This document shows, in pieces, positions 7,657-15,851 of a stretch of DNA of 51,582 nucleotides. A model generated the notes under the pieces. That model saw only the letters and a program-made list of their open reading frames with translations. It ran no database searches and was not told the origin of the DNA. Source of the stretch: a virus; IMG/VR virus record IMGVR_UViG_3300025525_000040, positions 1 through 51,582 of that record; one strand, 5' to 3'. The first letter of the stretch is position 1. Each line of letters begins with the position of its first letter. The position numbers were made by a program, and so were the translations under genes.

Positions 7657-7923
7657 ATGGCGAAAGAATGGCAGCGGATTGCGATCCGCCCGAGTGATTA
7701 CCAGAAATTGAAGGTGTTGACGGCGCTTGAGAACCTGAACGGGGGTGATGAAGTTACGCCGATGGCCGACTATGTGGGCAAATTGATTGATAGCGCCTGG
7801 GAGCAGGCGAAACAGAGCGGGTCGGTGAGCGACGGGAAACGTCGACGCCGGAAAAGCGACACTCCGGTGGCGGTGTCTGATACGTGCGAGCCAGAGTATG
7901 CCGACCTCACGGATGGCGCGTGA
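7657..7923 (+). CDS. First early protein, hypothetical
   Basis: 88 residues. The N-terminal half (AKEWQRIAIRPSDYQKLKVLTALENLNGGDEVTPMADYVGKLI) looks like a short strand plus two helices, reminiscent of ribbon-helix-helix proteins; the C-terminal half is basic then acidic and probably disordered. Good GAGGAGC ribosome site. As first gene behind the early promoter it may be a Cro-like counterpart of the repressor, but this is inference from position and fold impression only. Confidence 0.55.
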   Translation: MAKEWQRIAIRPSDYQKLKVLTALENLNGGDEVTPMADYVGKLIDSAWEQAKQSGSVSDGKRRRRKSDTPVAVSDTCEPEYADLTDGA

Positions 7924-8036
7924 TGAGGTGGAAAAAGAGAAAACAGGCGCTGATTGATATGGCCTTTGCTCTCTTTTTTGTTTTGTTTGTTATCGGGCTG
8001 TTTTACTACCTGCTTTTTGTTGTGGGCGTGTGGTGA
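7923..8036 (+). CDS. 37-residue membrane peptide
   Basis: Starts MRWKKRKQALIDMAF and is then one long hydrophobic span (ALFFVLFVIGLFYYLLFVVGV). Its ATG overlaps the previous stop (TGATG), so it is translationally coupled to the first early gene. A basic N-terminus places that end in the cytoplasm. Function unknown. Confidence 0.55.
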   Translation: MRWKKRKQALIDMAFALFFVLFVIGLFYYLLFVVGVW

Positions 8037-8097
8037 GACTTCACGGTTGGTTCACGGATTGATTGGGCCAAGCAGATTACAGTGATCGAGGACAATG

Positions 8098-8310
8098 ATG
8101 AGCGATATATGCGTGACGACCGGGGTCGAGTACCGGGGTGAGTTTATCCATACCCTGGCAAGCGGGCAGGTGGTGGTTTACCCCAGTTGGCTGGGCGGCC
8201 AGGTGCAGGCAGAGTTTTTGAACCACAACGAGGCGATGAATTTTATCGACGCCAAACATGCGCTGAGCTGCGTATTGGCGGCTGATTCGCTGGCGGGGGT
8301 GGGGTTATGA
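8098..8310 (+). CDS. Hypothetical small early protein
   Basis: 70 residues (MSDICVTTGVEYRG...). Predicted beta-rich start followed by a helix; no motif recognised. The second of two adjacent ATGs is chosen because GAGGA lies five bases ahead. Its end overlaps the next start by ATGA. Confidence 0.5.
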   Translation: MSDICVTTGVEYRGEFIHTLASGQVVVYPSWLGGQVQAEFLNHNEAMNFIDAKHALSCVLAADSLAGVGL

Positions 8311-8522
8311 GCAAGTCTAACCAGGTGTATGACAGCAAGCGGCGCTCGGAGGCCGGGCGAAAGAGCAAGCAGACCGCTGCGGAGAAGGCGGCGGCGCTGC
8401 AAGAGCGCATCGATGCGATTGTGGCCCTGGCAGAAGAGCGCGAGCACGCGGGCGGGGATGTGTTTTTCGACCGCCGACCGCTGCGGATGAAGGCCGGGCG
8501 CAGGGGCTACAAGCTGGGCTAG
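8307..8522 (+). CDS. Hypothetical basic early protein
   Basis: 71 residues, rich in Lys/Arg, with a helix-forming middle (EKAAALQERIDAIVALAEERE). Might bind nucleic acid through charge. ATGA overlap with the upstream gene shows it is part of the operon. Confidence 0.5.
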   Translation: MSKSNQVYDSKRRSEAGRKSKQTAAEKAAALQERIDAIVALAEEREHAGGDVFFDRRPLRMKAGRRGYKLG

Positions 8523-8583
8523 GTGGTGGCGCGCGGGTGTGTTGGTGAGTGGTTTTCATGATTTCAGGATAGCAGGAACTGCG

Positions 8584-8904
8584 ATGGAAAACATAAACGG
8601 GATGACTTTGGGAACACTTTCGGTTGTTGTAAATATTTTGCTGGCATTATTTCTTTTTGCTCTTTTTTTCAACTGGCGCATCAACAAACTTGGGGCGCGG
8701 GCCGAGGGTTGGTCGTGGCTGCTGGTGTTGATTGGCAACCTGGTGACGCTGGCCGGTATTGGATTGCTCGACCTGGTGCTGGATTGGAACGCGTTTTTTG
8801 TCGGGCTGCTGGCTTTTGCGGCCAGCGGGCTGCCAATGGCGATAGGGGCCTGGAGGCGTCACCAGGAAGCGGTTGAGCGGGCGATGAAGGCGGCCAGGGA
8901 ATGA
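8584..8904 (+). CDS. Early membrane protein, about three spans
   Basis: 106 residues from MENINGM. Hydrophobic segments near 10-32 (TLSVVVNILLALFLFALFF), 45-65 and 70-90. AGGAACTGCG before this ATG supports it over one 45 bases upstream. Overlaps the following gene by four bases. No family recognised. Confidence 0.55.
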   Translation: MENINGMTLGTLSVVVNILLALFLFALFFNWRINKLGARAEGWSWLLVLIGNLVTLAGIGLLDLVLDWNAFFVGLLAFAASGLPMAIGAWRRHQEAVERAMKAARE

Positions 8905-9128
8905 CGCCACGCAAGCGCTGGCCGAACGAGGCCGACCGCGCCAGAATGGATGCGATTGGCCTGGCGCGGCGGGTAAAGGCGCAGATTATGCCGATGCTGG
9001 ATGCGCTGGAAGGCGGCAAAACAGTAAGTAGTTTGGAGTTGTCGTTACGGTTGAATCGGATAAGTAATGCGGCCAATGAGATTGAGGTGAAGTTGCTGCA
9101 AGCAGGGCCGCAAGACTTTTTAGATTAG
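8901..9128 (+). CDS. Hypothetical small early protein
   Basis: 75 residues, charged, all-helical appearance, with an N-terminal basic cluster (TPRKRWPNEADRARMD). Coupled to the upstream membrane protein by ATGA. Unknown function. Confidence 0.5.
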   Translation: MTPRKRWPNEADRARMDAIGLARRVKAQIMPMLDALEGGKTVSSLELSLRLNRISNAANEIEVKLLQAGPQDFLD

Positions 9129-9199
9129 GGGCAGGGCAGGCACAAGGCCAGCCCCAACGAGAGCCGCCCCAACGAGAAAACCTACCCCAGGAGGATGTT

Positions 9200-9661
9200 A
9201 TGAGCAGTACCCCGATTGTTATACCAAGCACGCCCATCGACGAGGACGACCTGCAGCAGTGGGTGGCCGACACTGAGAAGCTGACCGGCTCGCGCATTAC
9301 GGTGGACCGGCAATGGTTGGTACACAGCGAGAACGAGTCGGTCAACCAGGCTCTGGCGGCGCTGTTTGGCAACCCGACCACTGAGCAGGCAGCCCGCAAA
9401 CCGCGCAAGGCCCGGGCGGAGAAGCCGGAGAAACCGAAGATTAAGTTGAACACGGCCCCGCCAGGAGAACTGCGGGCGTGGCGGGTGCTGGGCGAGGACG
9501 GTGAGCCGGTGGAGAGCCTTTCATTGGCAGAGCGAAACCACAGGTTGAGCGGCGGGGCTTTTGCCGAGGGGACGATTCTGCATCACCCGAAGGCGGGCAA
9601 ACACCGCGTGACCGGCGCGCCTGGCGTGGGCCAGGGCCAGGGCATGGAGCCGGTCGAATAA
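9200..9661 (+). CDS. Hypothetical early protein
   Basis: 153 residues in two parts joined by a basic linker (RKPRKARAEKPEKPKIK, about 67-85). The C-terminal part (LRAWRVLGEDGEPVESLSLAERNHRL) may be a small strand-rich domain. Strong AGGAGG site. It precedes the ParB-like gene, separated by a 112-base gap containing the dyad CCTGGCCCC/GGGGCCAGG (9718-9739). Confidence 0.5.
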   Translation: MSSTPIVIPSTPIDEDDLQQWVADTEKLTGSRITVDRQWLVHSENESVNQALAALFGNPTTEQAARKPRKARAEKPEKPKIKLNTAPPGELRAWRVLGEDGEPVESLSLAERNHRLSGGAFAEGTILHHPKAGKHRVTGAPGVGQGQGMEPVE

Positions 9662-9773
9662 TTATGGTCTGAACGGGTAATGACGGCCCGTTAGATGAAT
9701 TCTCCCTCCTGAGCCAGCCTGGCCCCACCGGGGCCAGGTATGGGGAGGGGAACCAGTACGAGGAGGCTTAAAG

Positions 9774-11537
9774 ATGGCAGAAGAATTGACATTGGTACCG
9801 CTGGAGAAAATCTGGCCGAACCCATACCAGCCGCGCAGCGTGCGCAACGCAGAGAAGGTGGAGAGTTTGGCGCGCTCGATTGCGGCGGACCGGCTTTTGC
9901 AGCCGCCGATGGCGCGGCAGGTTGCCGATGAGTTTCAGTTGGCATTTGGGCATACGCGCTTCGAGGCGTTTGTTTTCCTGAACGAGCAGACAGTGGAGTG
10001 GTTTACGGAAAACGGCTGGCTGGACAAATATGGCTATTACAGCCAAATGCCGCTGGTGGTGGCCGACCTGAGCGATGAGGACATGTTCCGCTATGCCAAC
10101 GCAGAGAATGCCCAGCGCGAGGATATCGGGCCTATCGACGAGGCCAAGTCTATGAAGCGGGCGCTGGTCGAATTCAAGTACACCAGCCGCCAGGTGGGCG
10201 AGTTGTTTGGCAAGAGCGAATCGACGGTGCGCGGCGCTATCCGGCTGCTCGACCTGCCGGAGTCGCTGCAGGCGCAGGTCAACTCGGGCGAAATGACAGT
10301 TGGCGCGGCGCGCAAGATTTTGAGCGTGCGCCACCTGGTGGAGAACATGGAGGAGCTGGTTACTTCACGGTTTTCGACAGCCCGCACGGTGGATGAGATT
10401 GTGCAGGACAAGATTGACAACCAGGCCATCAAACTGCACACGATGTGGCAACGATGGAACAGCGACGAGAAGCCCAGGGGCGGGCCTGACCTGTGGGAAT
10501 TGTCGTGGACGTACAAAGTTCCGCCCTACCACATGCCGACCGAAAAAGAGTTTTTGAAGATTTGGAACGGGCCAAAAGAAATTAGCGGTCGCGCGGTGGA
10601 AGACCTGGCGAATGATTTTTACCGGAGCATTGCGACCATACAGCCGCACTTGCGAAAAACCTGGGAGCAGCTGTATGCCGAAAACAAGCCGGAGGTGTAC
10701 CCGGTGCTCGACCTGGTGAAGCAGTTGGCCGAGCCGCCCGCCTGCACGGCCTGCCAGTTTTACGTGCGCAACGATGGGAATCACCTGTGCGCGTTGAAGG
10801 CCTGCTGGGAGCGGAAATTTGCCGAGTTTACGCGCAAGGAACTGGAAGCGCTCTCGAAGAAAACGGGCATCCCGGTGTACCGGCCAGGGGAAGACGGGCG
10901 GACGGTGATACGCCTGGAGTCGTCGCACGACGCCGAGGAAAGGCGCTGGTTCGAGGCCCGGCACGAGGGGCTGCGCTTGCAGGTGCGGCAGTCGTCGTGG
11001 AAACATGCGCACACCGACTCGCTGAATGTGTGCGTTTTGATGACCGGCGCGGAGGCCGAACGGATAAAAGCGGCGGAGGCTAGAGCGAAGAAGGAAAACA
11101 GCCAGGAGGATTACAGCGCCCGGTGGAAACGCGATAACCAAAAGCGGGACCTTTACGTAGGAGCGGTACAGCGTTTTGTGCTCGAGCAGGTCTGCCCGAC
11201 CTTTGCCAGCGCGCTGGAGGGGAAGCTGGCTGGCGCGCTGCTGGATGACCTGGCGCGGCGGACGCACTACACCCTGCCCGATAAGATGCCGCCGGCTCAA
11301 AAGGTGGTCTACAACCTGGTTTGGTCGATGCACGCAGTAGATGGCGAAGCGAGACAAACGGATGCCCCCTTACCGGTCGGGTACGCCGCGAAACATTTAC
11401 AGGGCGTGGCCAAGGCCTGGGGCGTGAAACTGCCGCCCGACTGGATGGATATCGCGGCACGCTATGAGCCGGATTTGAGCGAATTCCCCGAGTGCTGCGT
11501 TTCCACAGAAACGCCGGTGGAGGAGGTGGCGGCATGA
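9774..11537 (+). CDS. Large ParB-like nuclease-domain protein with HTH and Cys cluster
   Basis: 587 residues. The N-terminus is a ParB/Spo0J domain: LEKIWPNPYQPR (10-21), a GHTR version of the nucleotide-binding GxRR box (59-62) and ENAQRED (111-117). A helix-turn-helix follows (SRQVGELFGKSESTVRGAIRLLDLP, 138-162), as in ParB. Beyond that it departs from partition proteins: a long C-terminal region with a CxxC...C...C cluster (about 323-345, CTACQFYV, HLCALKACW) that probably binds zinc. ParB proteins bind CTP and DNA and spread or cleave; no ParA partner is present, so a DNA-binding, replication or regulatory role is more likely than partition. Confidence 0.8.
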   Translation: MAEELTLVPLEKIWPNPYQPRSVRNAEKVESLARSIAADRLLQPPMARQVADEFQLAFGHTRFEAFVFLNEQTVEWFTENGWLDKYGYYSQMPLVVADLSDEDMFRYANAENAQREDIGPIDEAKSMKRALVEFKYTSRQVGELFGKSESTVRGAIRLLDLPESLQAQVNSGEMTVGAARKILSVRHLVENMEELVTSRFSTARTVDEIVQDKIDNQAIKLHTMWQRWNSDEKPRGGPDLWELSWTYKVPPYHMPTEKEFLKIWNGPKEISGRAVEDLANDFYRSIATIQPHLRKTWEQLYAENKPEVYPVLDLVKQLAEPPACTACQFYVRNDGNHLCALKACWERKFAEFTRKELEALSKKTGIPVYRPGEDGRTVIRLESSHDAEERRWFEARHEGLRLQVRQSSWKHAHTDSLNVCVLMTGAEAERIKAAEARAKKENSQEDYSARWKRDNQKRDLYVGAVQRFVLEQVCPTFASALEGKLAGALLDDLARRTHYTLPDKMPPAQKVVYNLVWSMHAVDGEARQTDAPLPVGYAAKHLQGVAKAWGVKLPPDWMDIAARYEPDLSEFPECCVSTETPVEEVAA

Positions 11538-11767
11538 ACGTGGGGATGCTGTGGTTCGACAACGACCCCAAAACGGCGCTAGCGGATAAGGTGCAACAAG
11601 CGGCCCTGTTTTTTGCGAAGAAATATGGCAAGCAGGCGAACACCTGCCTGGTGTGCTTGGCAGAATTTGGAGATGAGGGGCTGCCCGCAGTGGACAAGAT
11701 TCAGGTGCACTCTCGGCGAATTGTGCCGAAAGGCCACCTGTGGATTGGCGTGGAGGAAGTGAAATGA
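11534..11767 (+). CDS. Hypothetical early protein
   Basis: 77 residues starting MNVGMLWFDND; contains a helical segment and CLVCLAEFG. Overlaps both neighbours by four bases (ATGA), so it is tightly coupled to the ParB-like gene. The pattern 'LADKVQQAALFFAKKYGKQANTC' looks like a small alpha/beta domain; no function known. Confidence 0.55.
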   Translation: MNVGMLWFDNDPKTALADKVQQAALFFAKKYGKQANTCLVCLAEFGDEGLPAVDKIQVHSRRIVPKGHLWIGVEEVK

Positions 11768-11964
11768 ACAAGCCAAAGGAACTACTCCCCGAGATTACCC
11801 AGGAGCAGGGTAGATATCGCCCGCACTGCACGTTTTGCGGCGGACGAGGACATATTGGCGAAAAGGCCGAAGTTGCGCATAACGCGTTCGGGCACAAGTA
11901 CCGCATTCCGCTTTCGCATGCGCTTTGTAAAGAGTCTGTTCTCTCTCTCTCGATGAGCCGATGA
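11764..11964 (+). CDS. Small putative zinc protein
   Basis: 66 residues with CTFCGGRGHIGEKAEVAHNAFGH, a CxxC plus His arrangement like a zinc ribbon or knuckle. ATGA overlap with the previous gene. May bind nucleic acid; function unknown. Confidence 0.5.
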   Translation: MNKPKELLPEITQEQGRYRPHCTFCGGRGHIGEKAEVAHNAFGHKYRIPLSHALCKESVLSLSMSR

Positions 11965-11979
11965 AGAAAGGATAAACCC

Positions 11980-12357
11980 ATGCCACGCTTTACAGACGAA
12001 CAACTGGAAAAGGAAGTTTTGGTTTTGCTGCGCCAGCACATGGGCAAACAAAACGCGGTTGGCCGCTGGGAGCTGGTGGCCAAGATATATGGCCCGGATG
12101 CTTGTTTCCCGGAGGACGACAACAACTTCGCCGACCGGAAAATTCGTGAAGCGGTGGCGAGTTTGCGCCGGCAGGGCGTGTTGATTTGCGACATGGGCGA
12201 CGGCAAGGGCCGCTACCTGGCGCAGACGCTCGATGAGTACCAGGCGTTTCGTCAGTATTACGGTGCAGGCGCCTTTGAGAAGCTGACCACTATCCGCGAG
12301 ATGGACAAGGCGGCCGAGACGGTGTGGCCCAATGCCCTGCAACCGAGGCTGCTGTAA
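11980..12357 (+). CDS. Putative winged-helix protein
   Basis: 125 residues. The order of segments (a first helix LEKEVLVLLRQHM, DRKIREAVASLRRQGVLICDMGDGKGRYLA as recognition helix and wing) suggests a winged-helix DNA-binding domain. It is followed by a helical tail. AGAAAGGA ribosome site. Could regulate the early operon; unproved. Confidence 0.55.
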   Translation: MPRFTDEQLEKEVLVLLRQHMGKQNAVGRWELVAKIYGPDACFPEDDNNFADRKIREAVASLRRQGVLICDMGDGKGRYLAQTLDEYQAFRQYYGAGAFEKLTTIREMDKAAETVWPNALQPRLL

Positions 12358-12587
12358 TGGGCGCACGGTGCAAGCGGTGTGGACGGCCACTGAAAGACCC
12401 CTATAGCATTGCTGTGGGCATGGGGCCAGAGTGCCGCGGCGCGGCAGCCAAACGCGGCGCGCGCCTGCCGAAGCCGAGATGGCGCGTGACGCATGGCCGG
12501 GTGGTGTTCGACGGCCTGCAAGAGAACGAGGGGCCGCTGGTTGGAGATTTGACCGACGATGACGAGCAGCCTGCGGACGGTGAGTGA
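12357..12587 (+). CDS. DUF6011-like small zinc protein
   Basis: 76 residues. The opening RCKRCGRPLKDPYSIAVGMGPEC has the CxxCGRxLxxPxSxxxGxGPxC pattern seen in DUF6011-type phage and plasmid proteins. Its ATG overlaps the previous stop (TAATG). The acidic tail continues 29 bases into the next gene. Role unknown. Confidence 0.65.
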   Translation: MGARCKRCGRPLKDPYSIAVGMGPECRGAAAKRGARLPKPRWRVTHGRVVFDGLQENEGPLVGDLTDDDEQPADGE

Positions 12588-12807
12588 CCCGATTGCCTGG
12601 TTTGGGAATGACCGCCTGCTGCTCGACGACATCACCCGCTACGGTCTGCGCCGGTACGTGGTGGCGCGGAAAGGCGGCTGGCCAGATGTAAAGGCCTTCC
12701 TTGACCTGGTGGTGAAGCAGGCGAAGGGGGCGGTCATCCACTGCTGGGTGTACGAGGACGTTGAGAGCGGCTTTGCGTACCTGTGGATTTGCTGGAAAGC
12801 GGAATAG
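12559..12807 (+). CDS. Hypothetical early protein
   Basis: 82 residues, with a compact alternation of strands and helices (LLLDDITRYGLRRYVVARKG). Begins inside the acidic tail of the preceding gene, a 29-base overlap. Nothing recognisable. Confidence 0.5.
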   Translation: MTSSLRTVSDPIAWFGNDRLLLDDITRYGLRRYVVARKGGWPDVKAFLDLVVKQAKGAVIHCWVYEDVESGFAYLWICWKAE

Positions 12808-12817
12808 GAGGAGGCCT

Positions 12818-12997
12818 ATGCGCGAGTGGTTGAAGCCAGTTTTATTGATACACGGTTTGCCTGTTGTGATGGGCGTTGTGCTGTTTGGGCTCGTGACCTG
12901 GGAGGGTCGGATTATGGAAAACATTATTTATATCGCTGTTGTCGTCGGGCTGGTGGTTGTGTTCGACTGGTGGCGCAACATTTGGAGGACGCGATGA
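12818..12997 (+). CDS. Small two-span membrane protein
   Basis: 59 residues: two hydrophobic segments (PVLLIHGLPVVMGVVLFGLV and ENIIYIAVVVGLVVVFDWW) and a basic end. AGGAGG lies just before the ATG. It overlaps the next membrane protein gene by four bases and is the first of five consecutive membrane-linked genes leading to the FtsK-like ATPase. Confidence 0.6.
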   Translation: MREWLKPVLLIHGLPVVMGVVLFGLVTWEGRIMENIIYIAVVVGLVVVFDWWRNIWRTR

Positions 12998-13497
12998 AGG
13001 CCTGGATTGTATTTGTACTGGTGGCGGCGCTGGCCCTGGGCGGCATATTTGCCATGTCATCGGTCTCGGCTTCGTATGCAATGGCCCGGCAAGCACAGGC
13101 TGCCATCGAGGCCAGTCGGGCGACGCAGGTGGTCGCGGCAAGCAACCTGGTGCTGGCCCTGGCGCTGCTGGTGTTGGGGATGCTGGCCGGGGCGGTCATT
13201 GGCGTCGTGGTTTTTATGCGTTTGCGGTCTTCAGCGCCGCGCCATTCCACCCAAGGCACAGGAACGCGATGGGTATCGGGCCCGAATGCAGGCTGGAGAC
13301 TGGATGATAGCCCGGCTGGGATGGTCAACAGCCTGCGCTCAGGGGTCGACCCGCAGCAGGTGATGCTGACCGCGTTGGCGATTCATTTTTTGCAGAATAT
13401 GCCGACGCAGGCCCACCAGCCTGTTGGGTTGCTGGCGGAACGCCCCGATGCGCTGGATGAGGAAGATTGGAGCGACGTATGGGACGGCTTGCAGTAG
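12994..13497 (+). CDS. Two-span membrane protein with cytoplasmic tail
   Basis: 167 residues. First span 3-25 (WIVFVLVAALALGGIFAM), an Ala-rich extracytoplasmic helix (ARQAQAAIEASRATQVVAAS), second span 50-75 (LVLALALLVLGMLAGAVIGVVVFM), then a soluble tail of about 90 residues. GGAGG site. The end overlaps the lipoprotein gene by 19 bases. The hairpin-like topology with a short helical outer loop is a typical structural membrane partner, but no family is recognised. Confidence 0.6.
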   Translation: MKAWIVFVLVAALALGGIFAMSSVSASYAMARQAQAAIEASRATQVVAASNLVLALALLVLGMLAGAVIGVVVFMRLRSSAPRHSTQGTGTRWVSGPNAGWRLDDSPAGMVNSLRSGVDPQQVMLTALAIHFLQNMPTQAHQPVGLLAERPDALDEEDWSDVWDGLQ

Positions 13498-14423
13498 TTC
13501 TGCTGGTGGTTGTGTTGCTGGCCGGATGCGCCCCGGATGCCGGTTCGAACGCTGTGCGGGATGCGCTGGCGACGCCGACGCCGGGTGAGTTGGAGCAGGC
13601 GCTGGCCAACATCCAGGCGCAGGCGACGTTGGATTCCATCCAGGCGACATCGCAGGTGATTTCGGCGGGCCTGACCCTGACTGCGGGAGCGCCGACCCAG
13701 CGGGCGGCTGAAACGGCAACCGGGCAGGCCTGGATAATGCAATCCTGGACGGCCACAGCGGCGGCAGATGCCACCCAGCGGGCCGACAGGGCCACCGGCA
13801 CAGCCGGGGCCTGGACGCCAACCCCCGCGCCGACCGCGACGCCCGATTACACGGCGACAGTGGATGCGGCGGCTGCCGCGGCCCTGGCGACTACGTATCA
13901 CGGCCAGGCCGTGAGCGTGGAACTGGCTATCAGCCGCGAGCGCATGATGAACGAGGTACAGGCGGTCGTGCCCTGGGTAGTCTTGGTTGTGGTGGTGGTG
14001 TTCGTCCTGGCCGTGGCCTGGCGCTGGGCCAGGGTGCGGCCTATCCGACGGGATGAGCGCGGCGACGCCCCGCTGCTGGTGGTGGACGGGGCGGTATATG
14101 ACGCCGACCGCAATCCTGAGCCGGTGATGAACGTTCACAAGGGTAAACCGCATATCCCGATGCTGACGGACCGGGCGATGCAGGCGGCCACGACCGGGCG
14201 CGACCAGCTGGTCGACCTGGCGACCCGCGGCCAGAACGGGCCAGGCAGGCCGCCCAGGAAGGCCGTAGCGGCGCAAATGGGGCAGTTGCCGGGGCCTGTG
14301 CAAGAAATAAGGGTTTTGCGGCCCGAGGAGGCGCGCCCGCTGCTTGGGGATGTGATTCCGAGCATTGCGCGAGACGCCATCGATGGCGAATTGGGGCACG
14401 AGGAGGTGCCCGGAAATGACTAA
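13479..14423 (+). CDS. Phage-encoded lipoprotein with internal membrane span
   Basis: 314 residues from the ATG at 13479 (GGAG just upstream; an in-frame TTG lies 12 bases earlier). Signal peptide with lipobox LLAGC, lipidated cysteine at 17. An Ala/Thr/Gln-rich exported region (about 20-155, with TPTPAPTATP) follows, then a strong membrane span (WVVLVVVVVFVLAVAWRW, about 166-183) and a roughly 130-residue basic cytoplasmic domain. A lipoprotein that crosses back into the cytoplasm is unusual. It overlaps the FtsK-like gene by eight bases, suggesting that its cytoplasmic part contacts the ATPase. Confidence 0.75.
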   Translation: MGRLAVVLLVVVLLAGCAPDAGSNAVRDALATPTPGELEQALANIQAQATLDSIQATSQVISAGLTLTAGAPTQRAAETATGQAWIMQSWTATAAADATQRADRATGTAGAWTPTPAPTATPDYTATVDAAAAAALATTYHGQAVSVELAISRERMMNEVQAVVPWVVLVVVVVFVLAVAWRWARVRPIRRDERGDAPLLVVDGAVYDADRNPEPVMNVHKGKPHIPMLTDRAMQAATTGRDQLVDLATRGQNGPGRPPRKAVAAQMGQLPGPVQEIRVLRPEEARPLLGDVIPSIARDAIDGELGHEEVPGND

Positions 14424-15759
14424 CGTAACGATATCGCACCGCTATATGCGGATGGCTGAGAGCGTGCGGGCGACGTTGTCTCAGTCGCTGGCGCGCCGTC
14501 GATTGGCTCCGGTGTTCAGCGACTTCTATATCACCCACCTGGCCGGGATGACCCCGTTGATTGCCGTGCTCGACACGGCCAAAATCGGCGACCACGGCCC
14601 GTATACGCGGCCCGAGTTGCTGCACCAGTTGAGCACGGATTTGGGCGGGATGCCGGTGTATCTGTCGAACCACAGCGGCATTCGGTATGTGGTGCTTTTG
14701 TCACAGTTGCCGAAATTGCCTAGGCGGGTGGATTTGCCGCCGGATGTGCCGCGCGGCAAGCTGGCCCTGGGTGTGCGTTTCACCGGGCAGCCGGTGGTGG
14801 TGGATTGGGAAAGCCTGAAGCACCTGGCCGTGTTGGGCGCGACCGGTTCGGGTAAATCGGTTTTCCTGCAAAGCCTGGCCTTGCAGGCCTGCCGGGATGA
14901 GATGAGGCTGCTGGTTTCGGACATTGACCAGTTGACCTTTGGGATGCTGGACGGCAGCCCGCACCTGGGCGCGCCGGTGGCGCGGTCGGAGCAGGAAGCG
15001 TTTGGGCTGGTGGAGCGGGCCATCGGTGAGTTCGAGACGCGCGCGGCGTTGTTTGTGAACCGGCCTGAGCGACCGCAAAAACTGTCGGAGTACAACGCGC
15101 TGCCGGGCGTGGAGCCGCTGCCGCGCATCCTGGTCATCCTGGATGAGGCGTCGAGCGTTTTGACGGCCCTGGGCGGGGCGCGGGGCGAGATGGGGAAGTC
15201 GCTGGCGACCCTGGGCTATCGCGGGCGTAAGTTCGGCGTTCACTTTGTTTTTGCGGCCCAGGAGTTTACCAAGGCCGTGATGGGGCCGGTGCGCGACCAG
15301 GTGGGCCTGAGCGTGTGTTTTCGGGTGGCTTCGGGCCAGATGGCGGCGATTATGGGCTGCAAGGGTGCGGAGCGCATTCCGGAGAGCCGACCGGGCCTGG
15401 CGATTAGCAACCGGCATGGGCCGATGCAGGCCTATTTTGTAGAGGCTGCCAGCCTGGGCGACTCGGAGCGGGCGCTGCCAGTGATTTCGGATGACGAGCG
15501 GGTGCTTGCCGAGCGGGCATGGTTCGAAGCGGATGGCAAGGTGAGCCGCGAGGCCCTGATGGGCTTGGGCCTGGGTCAGCAGGAGGCGCGGCGATTGCAG
15601 GCTGACTGGAGGATGCGCGGTTGGGCCCGGAACGACCCGGCGCGGGCAAATGGGCTGTATATAACACCTAAATTGGTGAAATTGCTAACCAACCGACCAA
15701 CCCAACCAACCCTGACCAGCCCTGACCAACCGGCAACCAGCCCAACCAGCCCATTTTGA
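14416..15759 (+). CDS. FtsK/SpoIIIE-type DNA translocase ATPase
   Basis: 447 residues. Walker A GATGSGKS (141-148), Walker B RILVILDEAS (237-246), and the FtsK-typical segment around DIDQLTFG (169-176) and GRKFGVHFVFAAQE. The N-terminal 120 residues form a separate domain, without transmembrane spans. The C-terminus looks like a winged helix, as in FtsK gamma (MGLGLGQQEARRLQADWRMRGW). FtsK family motors pump double-stranded DNA; smaller relatives drive plasmid and actinomycete ICE transfer. Context (lipoprotein and membrane proteins on both sides) points to a membrane-anchored complex. It is not the packaging motor, since a terminase is present. Confidence 0.85.
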   Translation: MTNVTISHRYMRMAESVRATLSQSLARRRLAPVFSDFYITHLAGMTPLIAVLDTAKIGDHGPYTRPELLHQLSTDLGGMPVYLSNHSGIRYVVLLSQLPKLPRRVDLPPDVPRGKLALGVRFTGQPVVVDWESLKHLAVLGATGSGKSVFLQSLALQACRDEMRLLVSDIDQLTFGMLDGSPHLGAPVARSEQEAFGLVERAIGEFETRAALFVNRPERPQKLSEYNALPGVEPLPRILVILDEASSVLTALGGARGEMGKSLATLGYRGRKFGVHFVFAAQEFTKAVMGPVRDQVGLSVCFRVASGQMAAIMGCKGAERIPESRPGLAISNRHGPMQAYFVEAASLGDSERALPVISDDERVLAERAWFEADGKVSREALMGLGLGQQEARRLQADWRMRGWARNDPARANGLYITPKLVKLLTNRPTQPTLTSPDQPATSPTSPF

Positions 15760-15851
15760 CGCTGATTTGGGCGGCGACCGGGCTTGACTTACCGGGCCTA
15801 ATCCATAACCTGTGTGCTGCCTTTGCGGGTTGCAGGGGCAAGGAGATGCTG

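Noticed and set aside
8037-8094. Extension of the 37-residue peptide (WAKQITVIEDNDERYMRDD frame)
   Set aside because: An in-frame stop at 8034 separates it and there is no start or ribosome site; left as non-coding.
10365-11357. 330-residue frame antisense to the ParB-like gene
   Set aside because: GC-rich shadow frame, Arg/Pro/His-rich composition, no ribosome site; the sense gene has clear domains.
13383-14399. 338-residue frame antisense to the lipoprotein gene
   Set aside because: Arg/His/Pro-rich shadow; the plus-strand frame has a signal peptide and operon overlaps.
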